This document shows positions 7,775 to 16,133 of a stretch of DNA of 64,000 nt, one piece after another. Below the pieces are notes generated by a model. The model made no database searches. It had not been told where the DNA came from and was given only the letters and a program-made list of their open reading frames with translations. Source of the DNA: Neobacillus thermocopriae (GTDB lineage: Bacteria > Bacillota > Bacilli > Bacillales > Cytobacillaceae); the NCBI RefSeq assembly GCF_010975035.1, contig NZ_JAAIUV010000008.1, forward strand, positions 1 to 64,000. Direction: 5' to 3'. How positions within the stretch are numbered: position 1 is the first letter of the stretch; every line of letters begins with the position of its first letter. Position numbers and translations under genes: made by a program.

Positions 7775-9358
7775 TTATTTTTTTAGTGCTTGCATTTCTT
7801 TTTGACGTAATTCAACGCGGCGGATTTTTCCTGAAGTCGTTTTCGGAAGCTCAGTGACATATTCAATCTTTCTTGGATATTTATAAGGTGCTGTTAAGGC
7901 TTTGACATGATCCTGTAGGATTTTTGTTAGGTCTGTTTCTGATTCTGTAACCCCTTCACGCAAGACGACAAAAGCTTTAACAACAAAACCGCGAATCTCA
8001 TCTGGACTGGCAACAACTGCACATTCCTTTACATATGGATGCTTCACTAAAGCATCTTCCACTTCGAAAGGGCCGATTGTATACCCTGAACTGATGATAA
8101 TGTCATCGCCCCTGCCCTCAAACCAGAAATAACCATCCTCGTCCATTTTTGCTTTATCGCCCGTTACATAATAATCACCACGGAATTGCATGGCAGTTCT
8201 TTCTGGATCCTTATAATAATTTTTAAATAATGCTGGTGTTTCTACATGGACAGCAATATCTCCAACTACTCCAACCGGACAAGGTTTTCCGTTTTCATCA
8301 ATAATTTCAACCCTATTTCCTGGTGTCGGCTTGCCCATAGAACCCGGTTTTAGTTCCATCCCTTTCGTTACGCCGACAAGAAGTGTATTTTCCGTTTGGC
8401 CATATCCATCTCGAACATCGATATTAAAATATTTTCTAAACGTGTCAATGACTTCCCGATTTAACGGCTCTCCAGCAGATAACGCACTATGAAGTTTTGG
8501 CAGCTTAAATTCAGCCAAATTATCAACTTTAGCCATTAAGCGATATTCAGTTGGGGTACAGCATAGTACATTCACATCATATTTTTGTAGAAGACTTAAG
8601 TATTTCTTTGGCTCAAATTTCCCATGATAAACTAATCCGGTGGCACCAGATCCTAAAACGGAAAGGAACGGGCTCCAAATCCACTTCTGCCAGCCTGGTC
8701 CGGCTGTTGCCCAAACCATATCCCCCTCTTCAATACAGAGCCATTTAGCTGCTGCTGTCCGCAAATGTGCATATGCCCATCCGTGAGTATGCACTACTCC
8801 CTTTGGATTTCCGGTTGTCCCAGAAGTATAGGATAAAAAGGCCATATCATCTCTTAACGTATCAGCCATTGCGAATTCTTCTGAAGACGCTTTCATTTCT
8901 TCATCTAATTGAATCCAGCCGTCTTCCTTTCCGCCGATTGTAAACTTAACCAATTCTTGCTGGGAAGTAATATTTTTAAATTGCTCCACATAAGGATAAT
9001 AACTAATAACAGCCTTTACGTCCCCGTGAGTAATGCGGTATTGTAGATCTTTCTCCCTTAGCATTTCCGAGCTTGGAATGACCACCAATCCTGCTTTTAG
9101 GGCAGCCAAATAAATAACATATGCATCAATTAAGCGCGGTACAATTACTAGGACTATATCTCCCTTTGTTAAACCACTTTGAACAAACACATTTCCCGCT
9201 TGATTTACTTGTTTCATTAACTGTTCATATGTAATCTCTTTTGTTTCACCAGCTTCATTTTCCCAAATTAAAGCTTTTTTGTTCGGGTTTTTAGCAAATT
9301 TCTCCACCTCTGAAACAAGGTTATACTTTTCAGGTGCAATTAAGTCTTCCCGTTTCAT
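7775..9358 (-). CDS. ytcI: AMP-forming acyl-CoA synthetase YtcI
   Basis: A 527-residue ANL-family enzyme that activates a carboxylic acid to its acyl-CoA through an acyl-AMP. The P-loop is FLSYTSGTTGNPKGVVHTHG. Further motifs are WATAGPGWQKW, DGYGQTENTLL, YYVTGDKAKMDEDGYFWFEG and ELPKTTSGKIRRVELR, with the acylation Lys near the C-terminus. The closest match by pattern is the AcsA-like, medium or short-chain group. I start at ATG 9356-9358 (MKREDLIAPEKYN), which has AGGGGGAAT in front, rather than 11 codons earlier. The exact substrate cannot be told from sequence. Confidence 0.9.
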   Translation of the reverse strand: MKREDLIAPEKYNLVSEVEKFAKNPNKKALIWENEAGETKEITYEQLMKQVNQAGNVFVQSGLTKGDIVLVIVPRLIDAYVIYLAALKAGLVVIPSSEMLREKDLQYRITHGDVKAVISYYPYVEQFKNITSQQELVKFTIGGKEDGWIQLDEEMKASSEEFAMADTLRDDMAFLSYTSGTTGNPKGVVHTHGWAYAHLRTAAAKWLCIEEGDMVWATAGPGWQKWIWSPFLSVLGSGATGLVYHGKFEPKKYLSLLQKYDVNVLCCTPTEYRLMAKVDNLAEFKLPKLHSALSAGEPLNREVIDTFRKYFNIDVRDGYGQTENTLLVGVTKGMELKPGSMGKPTPGNRVEIIDENGKPCPVGVVGDIAVHVETPALFKNYYKDPERTAMQFRGDYYVTGDKAKMDEDGYFWFEGRGDDIIISSGYTIGPFEVEDALVKHPYVKECAVVASPDEIRGFVVKAFVVLREGVTESETDLTKILQDHVKALTAPYKYPRKIEYVTELPKTTSGKIRRVELRQKEMQALKK

Positions 9359-9445
9359 TTTCCGATTCCCCCTAAAATATTTTGTAAACATTATTATTAT
9401 ACAAAATTATTAAAAAATTTTAAATTATTATTCTGAAAAGTACTA

Positions 9446-9487
9446 ATAAAAAATAAAAGAGAGCAGGAATGACAATTCCTACTCTCT
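9446..9487 (-). terminator. SASP gene terminator
   Basis: Stem AGAGAGTAGGAAT / ATTCCTGCTCTCT followed on the minus strand by TTTTATTTTTT. Confidence 0.9.
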
Positions 9488-9512
9488 GTAGCCATTATTA
9501 TTCACTTTTTGC

Positions 9513-9719
9513 TTAACGAGCAAATCCGCCGCCTAATTGTTGTTCAGCCATAGCTACTAGACGCTTAGTAATTTCACCACCAACAGAACCGTTAGCACGT
9601 GAAGTTGTGTCAGCGCCAAGGTTTACACCAAACTCTTGAGCAATTTCATATTTCATTTGGTCAAGAGCTTGTTGAGCACCACTAACTAGTAATTGGTTAG
9701 AGCTGTTGTTGTTAGCCAT
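9513..9719 (-). CDS. sspA: alpha/beta-type small acid-soluble spore protein
   Basis: A 68-residue DNA-binding spore protein. It has the family signatures [19 protein letters not shown] (containing the GPR cleavage region EIAQEFGV) and [20 protein letters not shown]. It coats forespore DNA, protects against UV and supplies amino acids in germination. A sigma-G promoter lies just upstream. The SD AAGGAGGTGAG sits between the arms of a 10-bp inverted repeat. Neighbouring thiI matches the position of sspA in B. subtilis; paralogues are common, so the letter is by synteny. Confidence 0.95.
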   Translation of the reverse strand: MANNNSSNQLLVSGAQQALDQMKYEIAQEFGVNLGADTTSRANGSVGGEITKRLVAMAEQQLGGGFAR

Positions 9720-9745
9720 CTATACTCACCTCCTTGTGAGTATAG
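9720..9745. repeat. inverted repeat around the SASP start region
   Basis: CTATACTCAC and GTGAGTATAG (10 bp, perfect) flank six bases that include the SD sequence. The left arm on the minus strand overlaps the -10 element, so most of it precedes the predicted transcription start. Confidence 0.7.
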
Positions 9746-9772
9746 AATGTGTAGAAGCCTCCTGCTTCATTC
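9743..9772 (-). promoter_or_regulatory. sigma-G (forespore) promoter of the SASP gene
   Basis: On the minus strand -35 GAATG (9768-9772) and -10 CATTCTA (9743-9749) are separated by 18 nt. Both match the sigma-G consensus GHATR / CATNHTA fully. Predicted start is near 9736, about 17 nt before the ATG. Confidence 0.8.
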
Positions 9773-9818
9773 TTATATAAAAATGGTAATTTTTCGCAAT
9801 TATTCCGAAAATATACAT

Positions 9819-11027
9819 TTAAAATAAGTCATTTATTTCTTGTCGGATATCACGGTCAGGTCTGATGGTAAGAGTTTCAACTTCCTGCACCGCTTCTTGA
9901 ATTAACGGTTCAAAATCAAAATAACTCTCGAACTGATTTACCTTATCTCTTCTCGGTTTTGTTTTTGGAGATGAAGGGACAAAAATAGTACAACAATCTT
10001 CATATGGACGATTTGAAATGTCTAATGTATTAATTTTATCAGCAATTTTTATAATATCTGTTTTGTCCATTGAAATCAAGGGACGCAGTATTGGAGTATT
10101 TGTTACTTCATTAATCGCATACATACTTTCCAAGGTTTGGCTAGCAACCTGTCCAAGACTTTCCCCGGTAACAATAGCTAGGCCGTCTTGTTTTTTCCGA
10201 ATTTCATCTGTAATGCGCAACATCATTCTTCTTGTGGATGTCATTGAATAATTTTCTGGCACTTGTTCACGAATGGCTTGTTGAACATCTGTGAATGGTA
10301 CGATATGTAGCTTTATCACACAACCACTAATTTCCGCCAGTTTTTTGGATAAATCAATGACTTTCTCTTTCGCTCTTTCGCTTGTAAAAGGAGGACTAAA
10401 GAAATGAACAGCTTCAATTTCCAGTCCCCTTCTCATGGCCAGATACCCGGCAACAGGGCTGTCAATACCACCGGAAAGCATTAGCATTGCTTTCCCACTT
10501 GTTCCAAGTGGGAGGCCACCTGCTCCCGGAATGATTTCACATGATAAATATACCGCTTCTTTTCTTACTTCCACTTGCAAATTAATATCAGGATTTTTTA
10601 CATCTACTCTTAAACCTGCAATATTCTTTAATAAATGGCCTCCAATGGCATGATTCAATTCATCTGTATTTAGTTCAAATGTTTTATCAGATCGTTTAGC
10701 TGTGACTTTAAACGTTTTCCCTTGTTTAAACAGAGATCGCACTAATTCAAGGGAAGCATTTTTAATCTCCTCTAATTCCCTTTCAACTTTTATAGCCGGG
10801 CTAAAGGACTGAATTCCGAATATATGCTTCAGTTTTTCGATTATTTCTAACCCATTCTCTCCATTTAATAGGACATACATCCGATCACGGCTTGCTTCGA
10901 TTTTTATGTTTGGAAAAGAGCTTAGTGCCAATCGGACATTTTTTCTGAGCTTATCAATGAACTTATTACGATTTCTACCCTTTAATGATATTTCTCCATA
11001 GCGTATTAATATCCGGTCGTAATTCAT
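9819..11027 (-). CDS. thiI: tRNA 4-thiouridine synthase ThiI
   Basis: Transfers sulfur to U8 of tRNA. The 402-residue protein has the N-terminal ferredoxin-like/THUMP region (about 1-165; GEISLKGRNRNKF) and the PP-loop ATPase domain with MLMLSGGIDSPVAGYLAMRRG. FFSPPFTSERAKEKV and ESLGQVASQTLESM follow. The C-terminal rhodanese domain of E. coli ThiI is absent, as in other Bacillus. The start overlaps the nifZ stop by 4 bp (ATGA), so translation is coupled, and NifZ is the known sulfur donor of this shorter ThiI. Confidence 0.96.
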   Translation of the reverse strand: MNYDRILIRYGEISLKGRNRNKFIDKLRKNVRLALSSFPNIKIEASRDRMYVLLNGENGLEIIEKLKHIFGIQSFSPAIKVERELEEIKNASLELVRSLFKQGKTFKVTAKRSDKTFELNTDELNHAIGGHLLKNIAGLRVDVKNPDINLQVEVRKEAVYLSCEIIPGAGGLPLGTSGKAMLMLSGGIDSPVAGYLAMRRGLEIEAVHFFSPPFTSERAKEKVIDLSKKLAEISGCVIKLHIVPFTDVQQAIREQVPENYSMTSTRRMMLRITDEIRKKQDGLAIVTGESLGQVASQTLESMYAINEVTNTPILRPLISMDKTDIIKIADKINTLDISNRPYEDCCTIFVPSSPKTKPRRDKVNQFESYFDFEPLIQEAVQEVETLTIRPDRDIRQEINDLF

Positions 11028-12169
11028 CTTTTCATTACCTTTCCTAATTGATTTACTGTTTTTTCAATCACTTGAATAACTGTCCTTGCTTCTTCTTCTG
11101 TATTTTCAAAAGACAAGCTAATTCTTATTGCACTTTCTGCCAATTCCTCTGCAACACCTAAAGCAAGAAGGGTTTTACTTGGTGATTTCTTTTTGGAGGA
11201 ACAAGCGCTTGTAGTGGAAACAAAAATATCTTCTTGTTCCAACGCATGAATAAATACTTCTGACTTAATCCCTTTTAACGAAAAGTTGAGGATATGGGGT
11301 GCCGAATACTGAATAGGAGTATGAATCTTCAAACCCTCGATTTTATTTAAACCATCTCTTAATAAAGTCTGGATTTTCCTTAATTGTTCTATGCCTTCTT
11401 TGCCATTTTCCATTGTTAATCTTAGAGCTTTTGCCATGGCAACAGCACCTGCTACATTTTCTGTCCCGCTCCTTAGTGTTCGCTCCTGATTTCCACCGGA
11501 AAATAGCGGATCAATTTTTACCCCTTCACGAATATAGAGAGCTCCCGTTCCCTTTAAGCCATGAAATTTATGTGAAGAAATAGAGCATAAGTCAATCCGG
11601 TTATTTTTGAATGATAAAGGAACTTTTCCAATTCCTTGTACCGCGTCTACATGGAAAAGGATATCCGGATAAGCTATTAGCAGTTGACCAATTTCCTCAA
11701 TTGGTTGAATCGTCCCTATTTCATTGTTTACATGCATGATGGAAATCAATATAGTATCTTTGCGGATCGCCCGTTCAATTTCATCTACTGAAACCCTTCC
11801 AGTGTCATCGACAGAAATATAGGTAATTTCGAATCCTTCTTGTTCGAGCTGTTCCATCGCTTTAGCTACAGAAGGATGTTCAATACTTGAGGTAATAAGA
11901 TGTTTACCCTTATTTCGATTTCTTAAAGCAGCACCTTTAATCGCTAAATTATTACTCTCTGTACCACCAGAAGTAAAATAGATTTCACTCATTTTTACAC
12001 CTAAAAGCTTTGCCGTCTGCTCCCTTGCCTGAGTCAAAAGCTTCTCTGCTTGTCCGCCAAAGCTATGGAGTGAGGACGGGTTCCCAAAAAACTTACTTGA
12101 AACAGTAATAAAGGAATCCAAAACTTCTTTATATGGTTTTGTCGTTGCACTATTATCAAAGTAAATCAT
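11024..12169 (-). CDS. nifZ: cysteine desulfurase NifZ (sulfur donor to ThiI)
   Basis: PLP-dependent NifS/IscS-class enzyme, 381 residues, taking sulfur from cysteine. It begins MIYFDNSATTKPYKEVLDSF. FTSGGTESNNLAIKG, HVDAVQGIGK, CSISSHKFHGLKGTGALYIR (PLP lysine in SSHK) and STTSACSSKKK (catalytic cysteine loop) are in order. AAAGGTGACGAAG precedes the chosen ATG at 12167-12169, ten codons inside the longest frame. Operon with thiI (4-bp overlap), dedicated to s4U in B. subtilis. Between it and ezrA lies a degraded dispersed repeat. Confidence 0.95.
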   Translation of the reverse strand: MIYFDNSATTKPYKEVLDSFITVSSKFFGNPSSLHSFGGQAEKLLTQAREQTAKLLGVKMSEIYFTSGGTESNNLAIKGAALRNRNKGKHLITSSIEHPSVAKAMEQLEQEGFEITYISVDDTGRVSVDEIERAIRKDTILISIMHVNNEIGTIQPIEEIGQLLIAYPDILFHVDAVQGIGKVPLSFKNNRIDLCSISSHKFHGLKGTGALYIREGVKIDPLFSGGNQERTLRSGTENVAGAVAMAKALRLTMENGKEGIEQLRKIQTLLRDGLNKIEGLKIHTPIQYSAPHILNFSLKGIKSEVFIHALEQEDIFVSTTSACSSKKKSPSKTLLALGVAEELAESAIRISLSFENTEEEARTVIQVIEKTVNQLGKVMKR

Positions 12170-12189
12170 CTTCGTCACCTTTCTTATAA

Positions 12190-12335
12190 GAAAAAGCAAG
12201 CTCCCTAGTCGCGGCGTATAGCTCCTACCAAACTCTATCGCTTTTAATTGTACGATTCCTATACCGAAGCCTTAAAAGGTATTTTGCCGTTAAAAGAATA
12301 GAGCTGGACAATTCTCAAAATAAAACTAAAAAAGG
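12190..12335 (+). repeat. dispersed intergenic repeat, degraded copy B
   Basis: Recognisable by AGCAAGCTCCCTAGTCGCGG, CGTATAGCTCCTACCA, ATCGCTTTTAATTGTACGA at the left and AGAGCTGGACAATTCTCAAA at the right. The central core with GATAAAGGAAACACG is missing. The ends still pair, AGCTC (12199-12203) with GAGCT (12301-12305), although the bases differ from copies A and C. Confidence 0.65.
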
Positions 12336-12385
12336 ATCATGTGTGCCGCAATACATCTTACCATAAATTTTATATTTTTTTAAAA

Positions 12386-12421
12386 AGAAAAGAAAAAACC
12401 GATCAAACACCGGTTTTTTCA
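12386..12421 (-). terminator. ezrA terminator
   Basis: AAAACCGGTG ... CGGTTTTTTC stem-loop with T-run on the minus strand, 9-40 bp after the ezrA stop. Confidence 0.85.
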
Positions 12422-12429
12422 TTATACCT

Positions 12430-14109
12430 CTACACAATTGTTTTTATTTTCTTTAATACTTCTGGATCGATGCTCTCCAAAGCAGCAGCAGCCTGTTCAA
12501 TTGCCTCTTGGTATTCATAGCGTCTGAATGCATTTTCTGCCTCTGCCAAACCTTTGGCAACAGTAGGGTATTGACTGCGATAACGATTTCCATATTGAAT
12601 GGCTCTTTCTGCCAGTACCACATTTTCAATCAATTCATTTGTTGTCTGAACGAGTTTATCTACCGTTAGAACAGCAATTTCCAAGTATTGATTAAGAGCA
12701 GAAACATTTAGAGGCTTTTCTTCCAGCTGATATTTCACATTTTGAATACTCTCTTTAGTGTCTTCTATTAAATACTTGTAATCTTCAGGCAATCCCGGTA
12801 CATTGCTCTTTTTCACAAGGCGAATAGCCTCACTCATTTTTTTAGTTAGTTCAGCTATTTTATCTCTTGCCTCTAGCTCGTCCTTCCTAAGCGCTTGTAG
12901 TTTCATGGCAAATGACTGTTGTCCCTCACGGATTAAATCGAGTTGTGCCCTAATCTCGTTTAATTCTTCGCCTATAATGGATTGAGCGATATTATTTTGC
13001 TTTACTTTTTCCATTAATATTTCATACCGTTTATAAATAGTCACTAGTTCTTTTTCTAAGTTTTTTAATGTTTCAAGATCATCATCTGTTATTTGATAGC
13101 TTTCCTGAATATCCCGTACTTCCATGAAGAGTTTCTTATTTTCCCTTTCGGCTGAAAAAAGCAGGTCTTCTGCCATTTTTTCATTTTTCATCACAAAGTG
13201 CTTAGCATGAACCTCTTTTTCTAACAGGTCAAATAAAATATCAATTCTTTGTTTAACCTCTATGATTCCCTCTTCTGCTTGATCAATATCAGACTTTTCA
13301 ATAAGAAGAAGAATTTCTGCAAGTTTCTCTTCTAAGCGTTTAATTTCAGTTTCGACATGAATGTGCTCTAAATAATACCCTTGTTCCAACATTTCCTTAT
13401 ATCCTTCAAGCACTTCTGTCAATTGATTTGGAATTAGTGACTGACACTCAATTAAAAACTGGGGTATCAAATCCATATGTTTCTTAATGGTTGTGAGTTT
13501 ACTTTGAATGAAAAGGACTACTTCACGGGCCTCGAGGTAATTACCTTGCTCTGTTTTTTCCTCATATTCATGAAATTTCTGGCTGACCATATCCAATTCA
13601 ACTTCCAATGCTTTTTCGGATTGGCCAAAGCTATGGCGATGAGCAAGTAATGTTTTCTTCGCTTCCCGATATAATTCTTTTAACCCATCGATTTCAAGCC
13701 TGTTTTTCTCCTCGCTGCCAATAAGCTCATGGAGTTCTTCCAGAATTTTATTTATTTGAGTTTCAGTTTCCTGTAATTTATCCGCAATCTTTCTCTGGGC
13801 TTCTTTTGCCTTTTTAAATTTATATTTATCTATGTACTCTTCAGCATCAAAAAGCATTTCTTCCAAGTCCGGTAGCTTAACTGTTACCACGTCATCCCAT
13901 TGATTCCGCCATTTCTCAAATAGCTCTTCCGTTTGTCCGGTCATATTCAGCTGCTTTACCTTGGACATCTCATCCGGAATCGGTCGGCTAAATAAATCAA
14001 TTTTCCAAGCTTCAAGCCGGTCCATTTCCTTAAAGTATTTTTTCTTTATAAAATATCCTATTACAAATAAAGCAAATAAAAGGATGAATAATCCAATGAT
14101 ATAGATCAC
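12430..14109 (-). CDS. ezrA: septation ring regulator EzrA
   Basis: A 559-residue division protein, close to the usual 562-565. One N-terminal membrane helix (about residues 2-20, MIYIIGLFILLFALFVIGYF) is followed by a long spectrin-like coiled-coil cytoplasmic region. The family block SRPIPDEMSKVKQLNMTGQTEELFEKW is present. The C-terminal region RYRSQYPTVAKGLAEAENAF with FRRYEYQEAIEQAAAALESI is also typical. It restrains FtsZ ring assembly and shuttles PBP1. The start is GTG 14107-14109 with AAGGGGGC upstream. Confidence 0.96.
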   Translation of the reverse strand: MIYIIGLFILLFALFVIGYFIKKKYFKEMDRLEAWKIDLFSRPIPDEMSKVKQLNMTGQTEELFEKWRNQWDDVVTVKLPDLEEMLFDAEEYIDKYKFKKAKEAQRKIADKLQETETQINKILEELHELIGSEEKNRLEIDGLKELYREAKKTLLAHRHSFGQSEKALEVELDMVSQKFHEYEEKTEQGNYLEAREVVLFIQSKLTTIKKHMDLIPQFLIECQSLIPNQLTEVLEGYKEMLEQGYYLEHIHVETEIKRLEEKLAEILLLIEKSDIDQAEEGIIEVKQRIDILFDLLEKEVHAKHFVMKNEKMAEDLLFSAERENKKLFMEVRDIQESYQITDDDLETLKNLEKELVTIYKRYEILMEKVKQNNIAQSIIGEELNEIRAQLDLIREGQQSFAMKLQALRKDELEARDKIAELTKKMSEAIRLVKKSNVPGLPEDYKYLIEDTKESIQNVKYQLEEKPLNVSALNQYLEIAVLTVDKLVQTTNELIENVVLAERAIQYGNRYRSQYPTVAKGLAEAENAFRRYEYQEAIEQAAAALESIDPEVLKKIKTIV

Positions 14110-14283
14110 GTGAAAGCCCCCTTATGCCGAACAGCAAAATTTGAATCACTATATTTTAACAAATCTATTAGAATCTTTTTCAATGCCTTAATGATACCAT
14201 GTTAACGACATTTTTTGACTATTAATTTCAATTTTTTTGTCTTTGAAAGTTAAAAATATCATTTTCATCACAATCTTTCCAGC

Positions 14284-14333
14284 AAAAAAGCACTTCACTC
14301 CCAGGATTTAAGGATTCCTGACAGCAAGTGCTT
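14284..14333 (-). terminator. refZ terminator
   Basis: Long stem AAGCACTT / AAGTGCTT with an inner TCAGGAAT / ATCCTGG pairing, followed by six T on the minus strand. Confidence 0.85.
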
Positions 14334-14390
14334 AATTATTTGCTCCTTTTTATTAAGGGGTTGCTGTAACGACGGGGATATTCATCATTC

Positions 14391-15023
14391 CTATTTAAGG
14401 ACCGCTTCTCTCTTCCTAGTTATATCTGTACAAAGCATTTTATCAATCCACAAATGAAGATCCTTTAAATATTTTTGTTCGAAAAACTGCTCATTTGGAA
14501 ACACATATAATACTTCTCTCATATAATGAGTGTTCATAAACGGCATCATCAATAGTCCTTTGAGCTGCGTAATTAAATAGGGTATGGAATGCGGGCGAAA
14601 CTCATTCCATTCAAATCCTCTTTCAAAAACCTTCTGAAGATAATATTTCTCTTTTAATAAATAAGTAGACATAATTTCCCTTACCATTTGTGAATCCAGC
14701 GACATTTCCCTATAGATAAAGCTGGCAAGCTGACTATTCTCACAATGAAAATGCAGCAAATCAGCCGTCATTCGTTTTAAACAAACCATAGCTCCCTTTT
14801 CAATAGAAGAATAGGCTTCTTCCATTTTCTTTATATATTGTTCAAAAAAATAAGTAAAACAATATTCCAATAATCCTGCTTTGTTCTCAAAATGATAAGC
14901 AATGGTCGCTGAGTTAACTTTTGCCGCACTTGCAATATCTCTTATGGACGTTCCTGTATAACCTTTAGAATTAAATAACAAAATTGCCGCTTTTAATATC
15001 GCTTCTTTAGAGTTTTTCTTCAT
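14391..15023 (-). CDS. refZ: TetR-family FtsZ regulator RefZ
   Basis: A 210-residue TetR/AcrR protein. The N-terminal HTH reads AILKAAILLFNSKGYTGTSI, then RDIASAAKVNSATIAYHFENK. The ligand-domain half resembles YttP/RefZ (FIYREMSLDSQMVREIMSTY). In B. subtilis RefZ binds near-origin RBM sites and helps shift FtsZ to the pole at sporulation. Start ATG 15021-15023 chosen for AAAAGGGGGAAAACCG; the frame runs 9 codons further. Neighbouring ezrA and ytsP match the B. subtilis order, which supports the identification. Confidence 0.88.
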   Translation of the reverse strand: MKKNSKEAILKAAILLFNSKGYTGTSIRDIASAAKVNSATIAYHFENKAGLLEYCFTYFFEQYIKKMEEAYSSIEKGAMVCLKRMTADLLHFHCENSQLASFIYREMSLDSQMVREIMSTYLLKEKYYLQKVFERGFEWNEFRPHSIPYLITQLKGLLMMPFMNTHYMREVLYVFPNEQFFEQKYLKDLHLWIDKMLCTDITRKREAVLK

Positions 15024-15180
15024 CGGTTTTCCCCCTTTTGAAACACCCATGATCCCCGTAATTAAAAGATTCTTGATTCAATTATTGGAATCCTTTATAA
15101 AAATATCGACAAAGTCTGCTCTTTTCCTGCCAATTCTGATAAAATAAACAATAATGATGATGAGAAAAAGGTGAAATATC

Positions 15181-15660
15181 ATGTTTAAAGTCGAAAAATA
15201 TACTGGTAGTCGTGAAGATGGGTACTCTCTTGTAAAAAAGCAACTTATCGCCCTAATCGAAGATGAAAAAAATCAGATTGCTAACTTAAGTAATGCTTCT
15301 GCCTTGTTAAACCAATTTTTAGATCGGATTAACTGGGTTGGCTTTTATCTTATGGAGGAAGAAGATTTAGTACTAGGACCATTCCAAGGGCTTCCAGCCT
15401 GCGTGCGGATCCCCATTGGTAAAGGCGTATGCGGAAATGCCGCTTTAAAAAAAGAAACCATTCTTGTTCCAGATGTTCATCAATTCCCTGGCCATATTGC
15501 CTGCGATGCCGCAACACAATCAGAAATTGTCATTCCGATGATTAAAAACGGTCAATTAATTGGTGTTTTAGACATTGATTCACCTGAAAAAGACCGTTTT
15601 GATCAACTAGACCAAAAATATTTGGAAGAATTTGTTTCTATTTTAGTGGAACATCTATAA
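15181..15660 (+). CDS. ytsP: free methionine-R-sulfoxide reductase (GAF domain, YtsP)
   Basis: A 159-residue single GAF-domain enzyme that reduces free L-Met-R-sulfoxide. The three family cysteines are present at 74, 84 and 108 (LPACVRIPIGKGVCGNA and FPGHIACDAAT). Their spacing of 10 and 24 residues is the same as in the characterised E. coli enzyme. INWVGFYL and GVLDIDSPEKDRFDQ are also typical. An SD AAAAAGGTG precedes the ATG. Single gene; its stop directly adjoins dispersed repeat C. Confidence 0.93.
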   Translation: MFKVEKYTGSREDGYSLVKKQLIALIEDEKNQIANLSNASALLNQFLDRINWVGFYLMEEEDLVLGPFQGLPACVRIPIGKGVCGNAALKKETILVPDVHQFPGHIACDAATQSEIVIPMIKNGQLIGVLDIDSPEKDRFDQLDQKYLEEFVSILVEHL

Positions 15661-15885
15661 GAAGTGCAAAAGCCCCCTGTTCAGTGACGTATAGCCTCCT
15701 CCCAAAAGCTATCAGTTTCGGTCGTGCGACGCGGACACTGCCGTAGCCTTCCTTTTGGTGCTCTCCAACTGAGATAAAGGAAACACGAAAAGCCAATGGC
15801 GATTCGATGTTAACTCAATCAAAGGGAGGAGACTGAATGCGTCTCGCTGCTAGGGGGCTGGGGCTAGACATTTCTCGAAGTCAAA
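15660..15885 (+). repeat. dispersed intergenic repeat, full-length copy C
   Basis: The best full copy, about 225 bp. Left end GCAAAAGCCCCCTGTTCAG, then CTCCTCCCAAAAGCT, TTTCGGTCGTGCGAC, CCTTCCTTTTGGTGC, core CAACTGAGATAAAGGAAACA, GATTCGATGTTAACTC, and tail GGGGCTGGGGCTAGACATTT. Two perfect 8-bp long-range pairings are visible: AGCCCCCT (15671-15678) with AGGGGGCT (15852-15859), and CTCCTCCC (15696-15703) with GGGAGGAG (15824-15831). A small inner hairpin pairs CGAA (15786-15789) with TTCG (15803-15806). Confidence 0.88.
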
Positions 15886-15904
15886 TAAATAGCTTTTTAC
15901 TCTT

Positions 15905-16085
15905 ATAGAAAAATCATAAGCGCCCTGCTTGTGACGTAGACCTCCTTCCTTGGTCGTGCAATGCTCATGATGCAGTAACCTTCCTTTTGGTGCTTTCCAA
16001 CTAAGATAAAAAACGAAGAACTAAAGGTGACTCGATGTTGACTTACTTATCGTGTAGTGGAGATCGAAGACCATTTTCATCTCAT
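15905..16085 (+). repeat. dispersed intergenic repeat, copy D (tandem to C)
   Basis: Begins AATCATAAGCGCCCTGCTT about 20 bp after copy C. Keeps CTTCCTTTTGGTGCTTTCCA, AACTAAGATAAA, ACTCGATGTTGACTTACTTA and a variant of GGAGATCGAAGACC. The right end has decayed and no longer pairs with the left. Together C and D fill most of the 470-bp gap between ytsP and megL. Confidence 0.75.
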
Positions 16086-16102
16086 CAAATACACTTTAAT
16101 AT

Positions 16103-16133
16103 CTATTAAAAACCTCTCTACAGTCGAGGTTTA
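16103..16133 (-). terminator. megL terminator overlapping the stop codon
   Basis: AAACCTC / GAGGTTT hairpin (16126-16132 with 16110-16116). The 5' arm on the minus strand includes bases of the TAA at 16131-16133. The downstream T-run is short. Confidence 0.65.
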
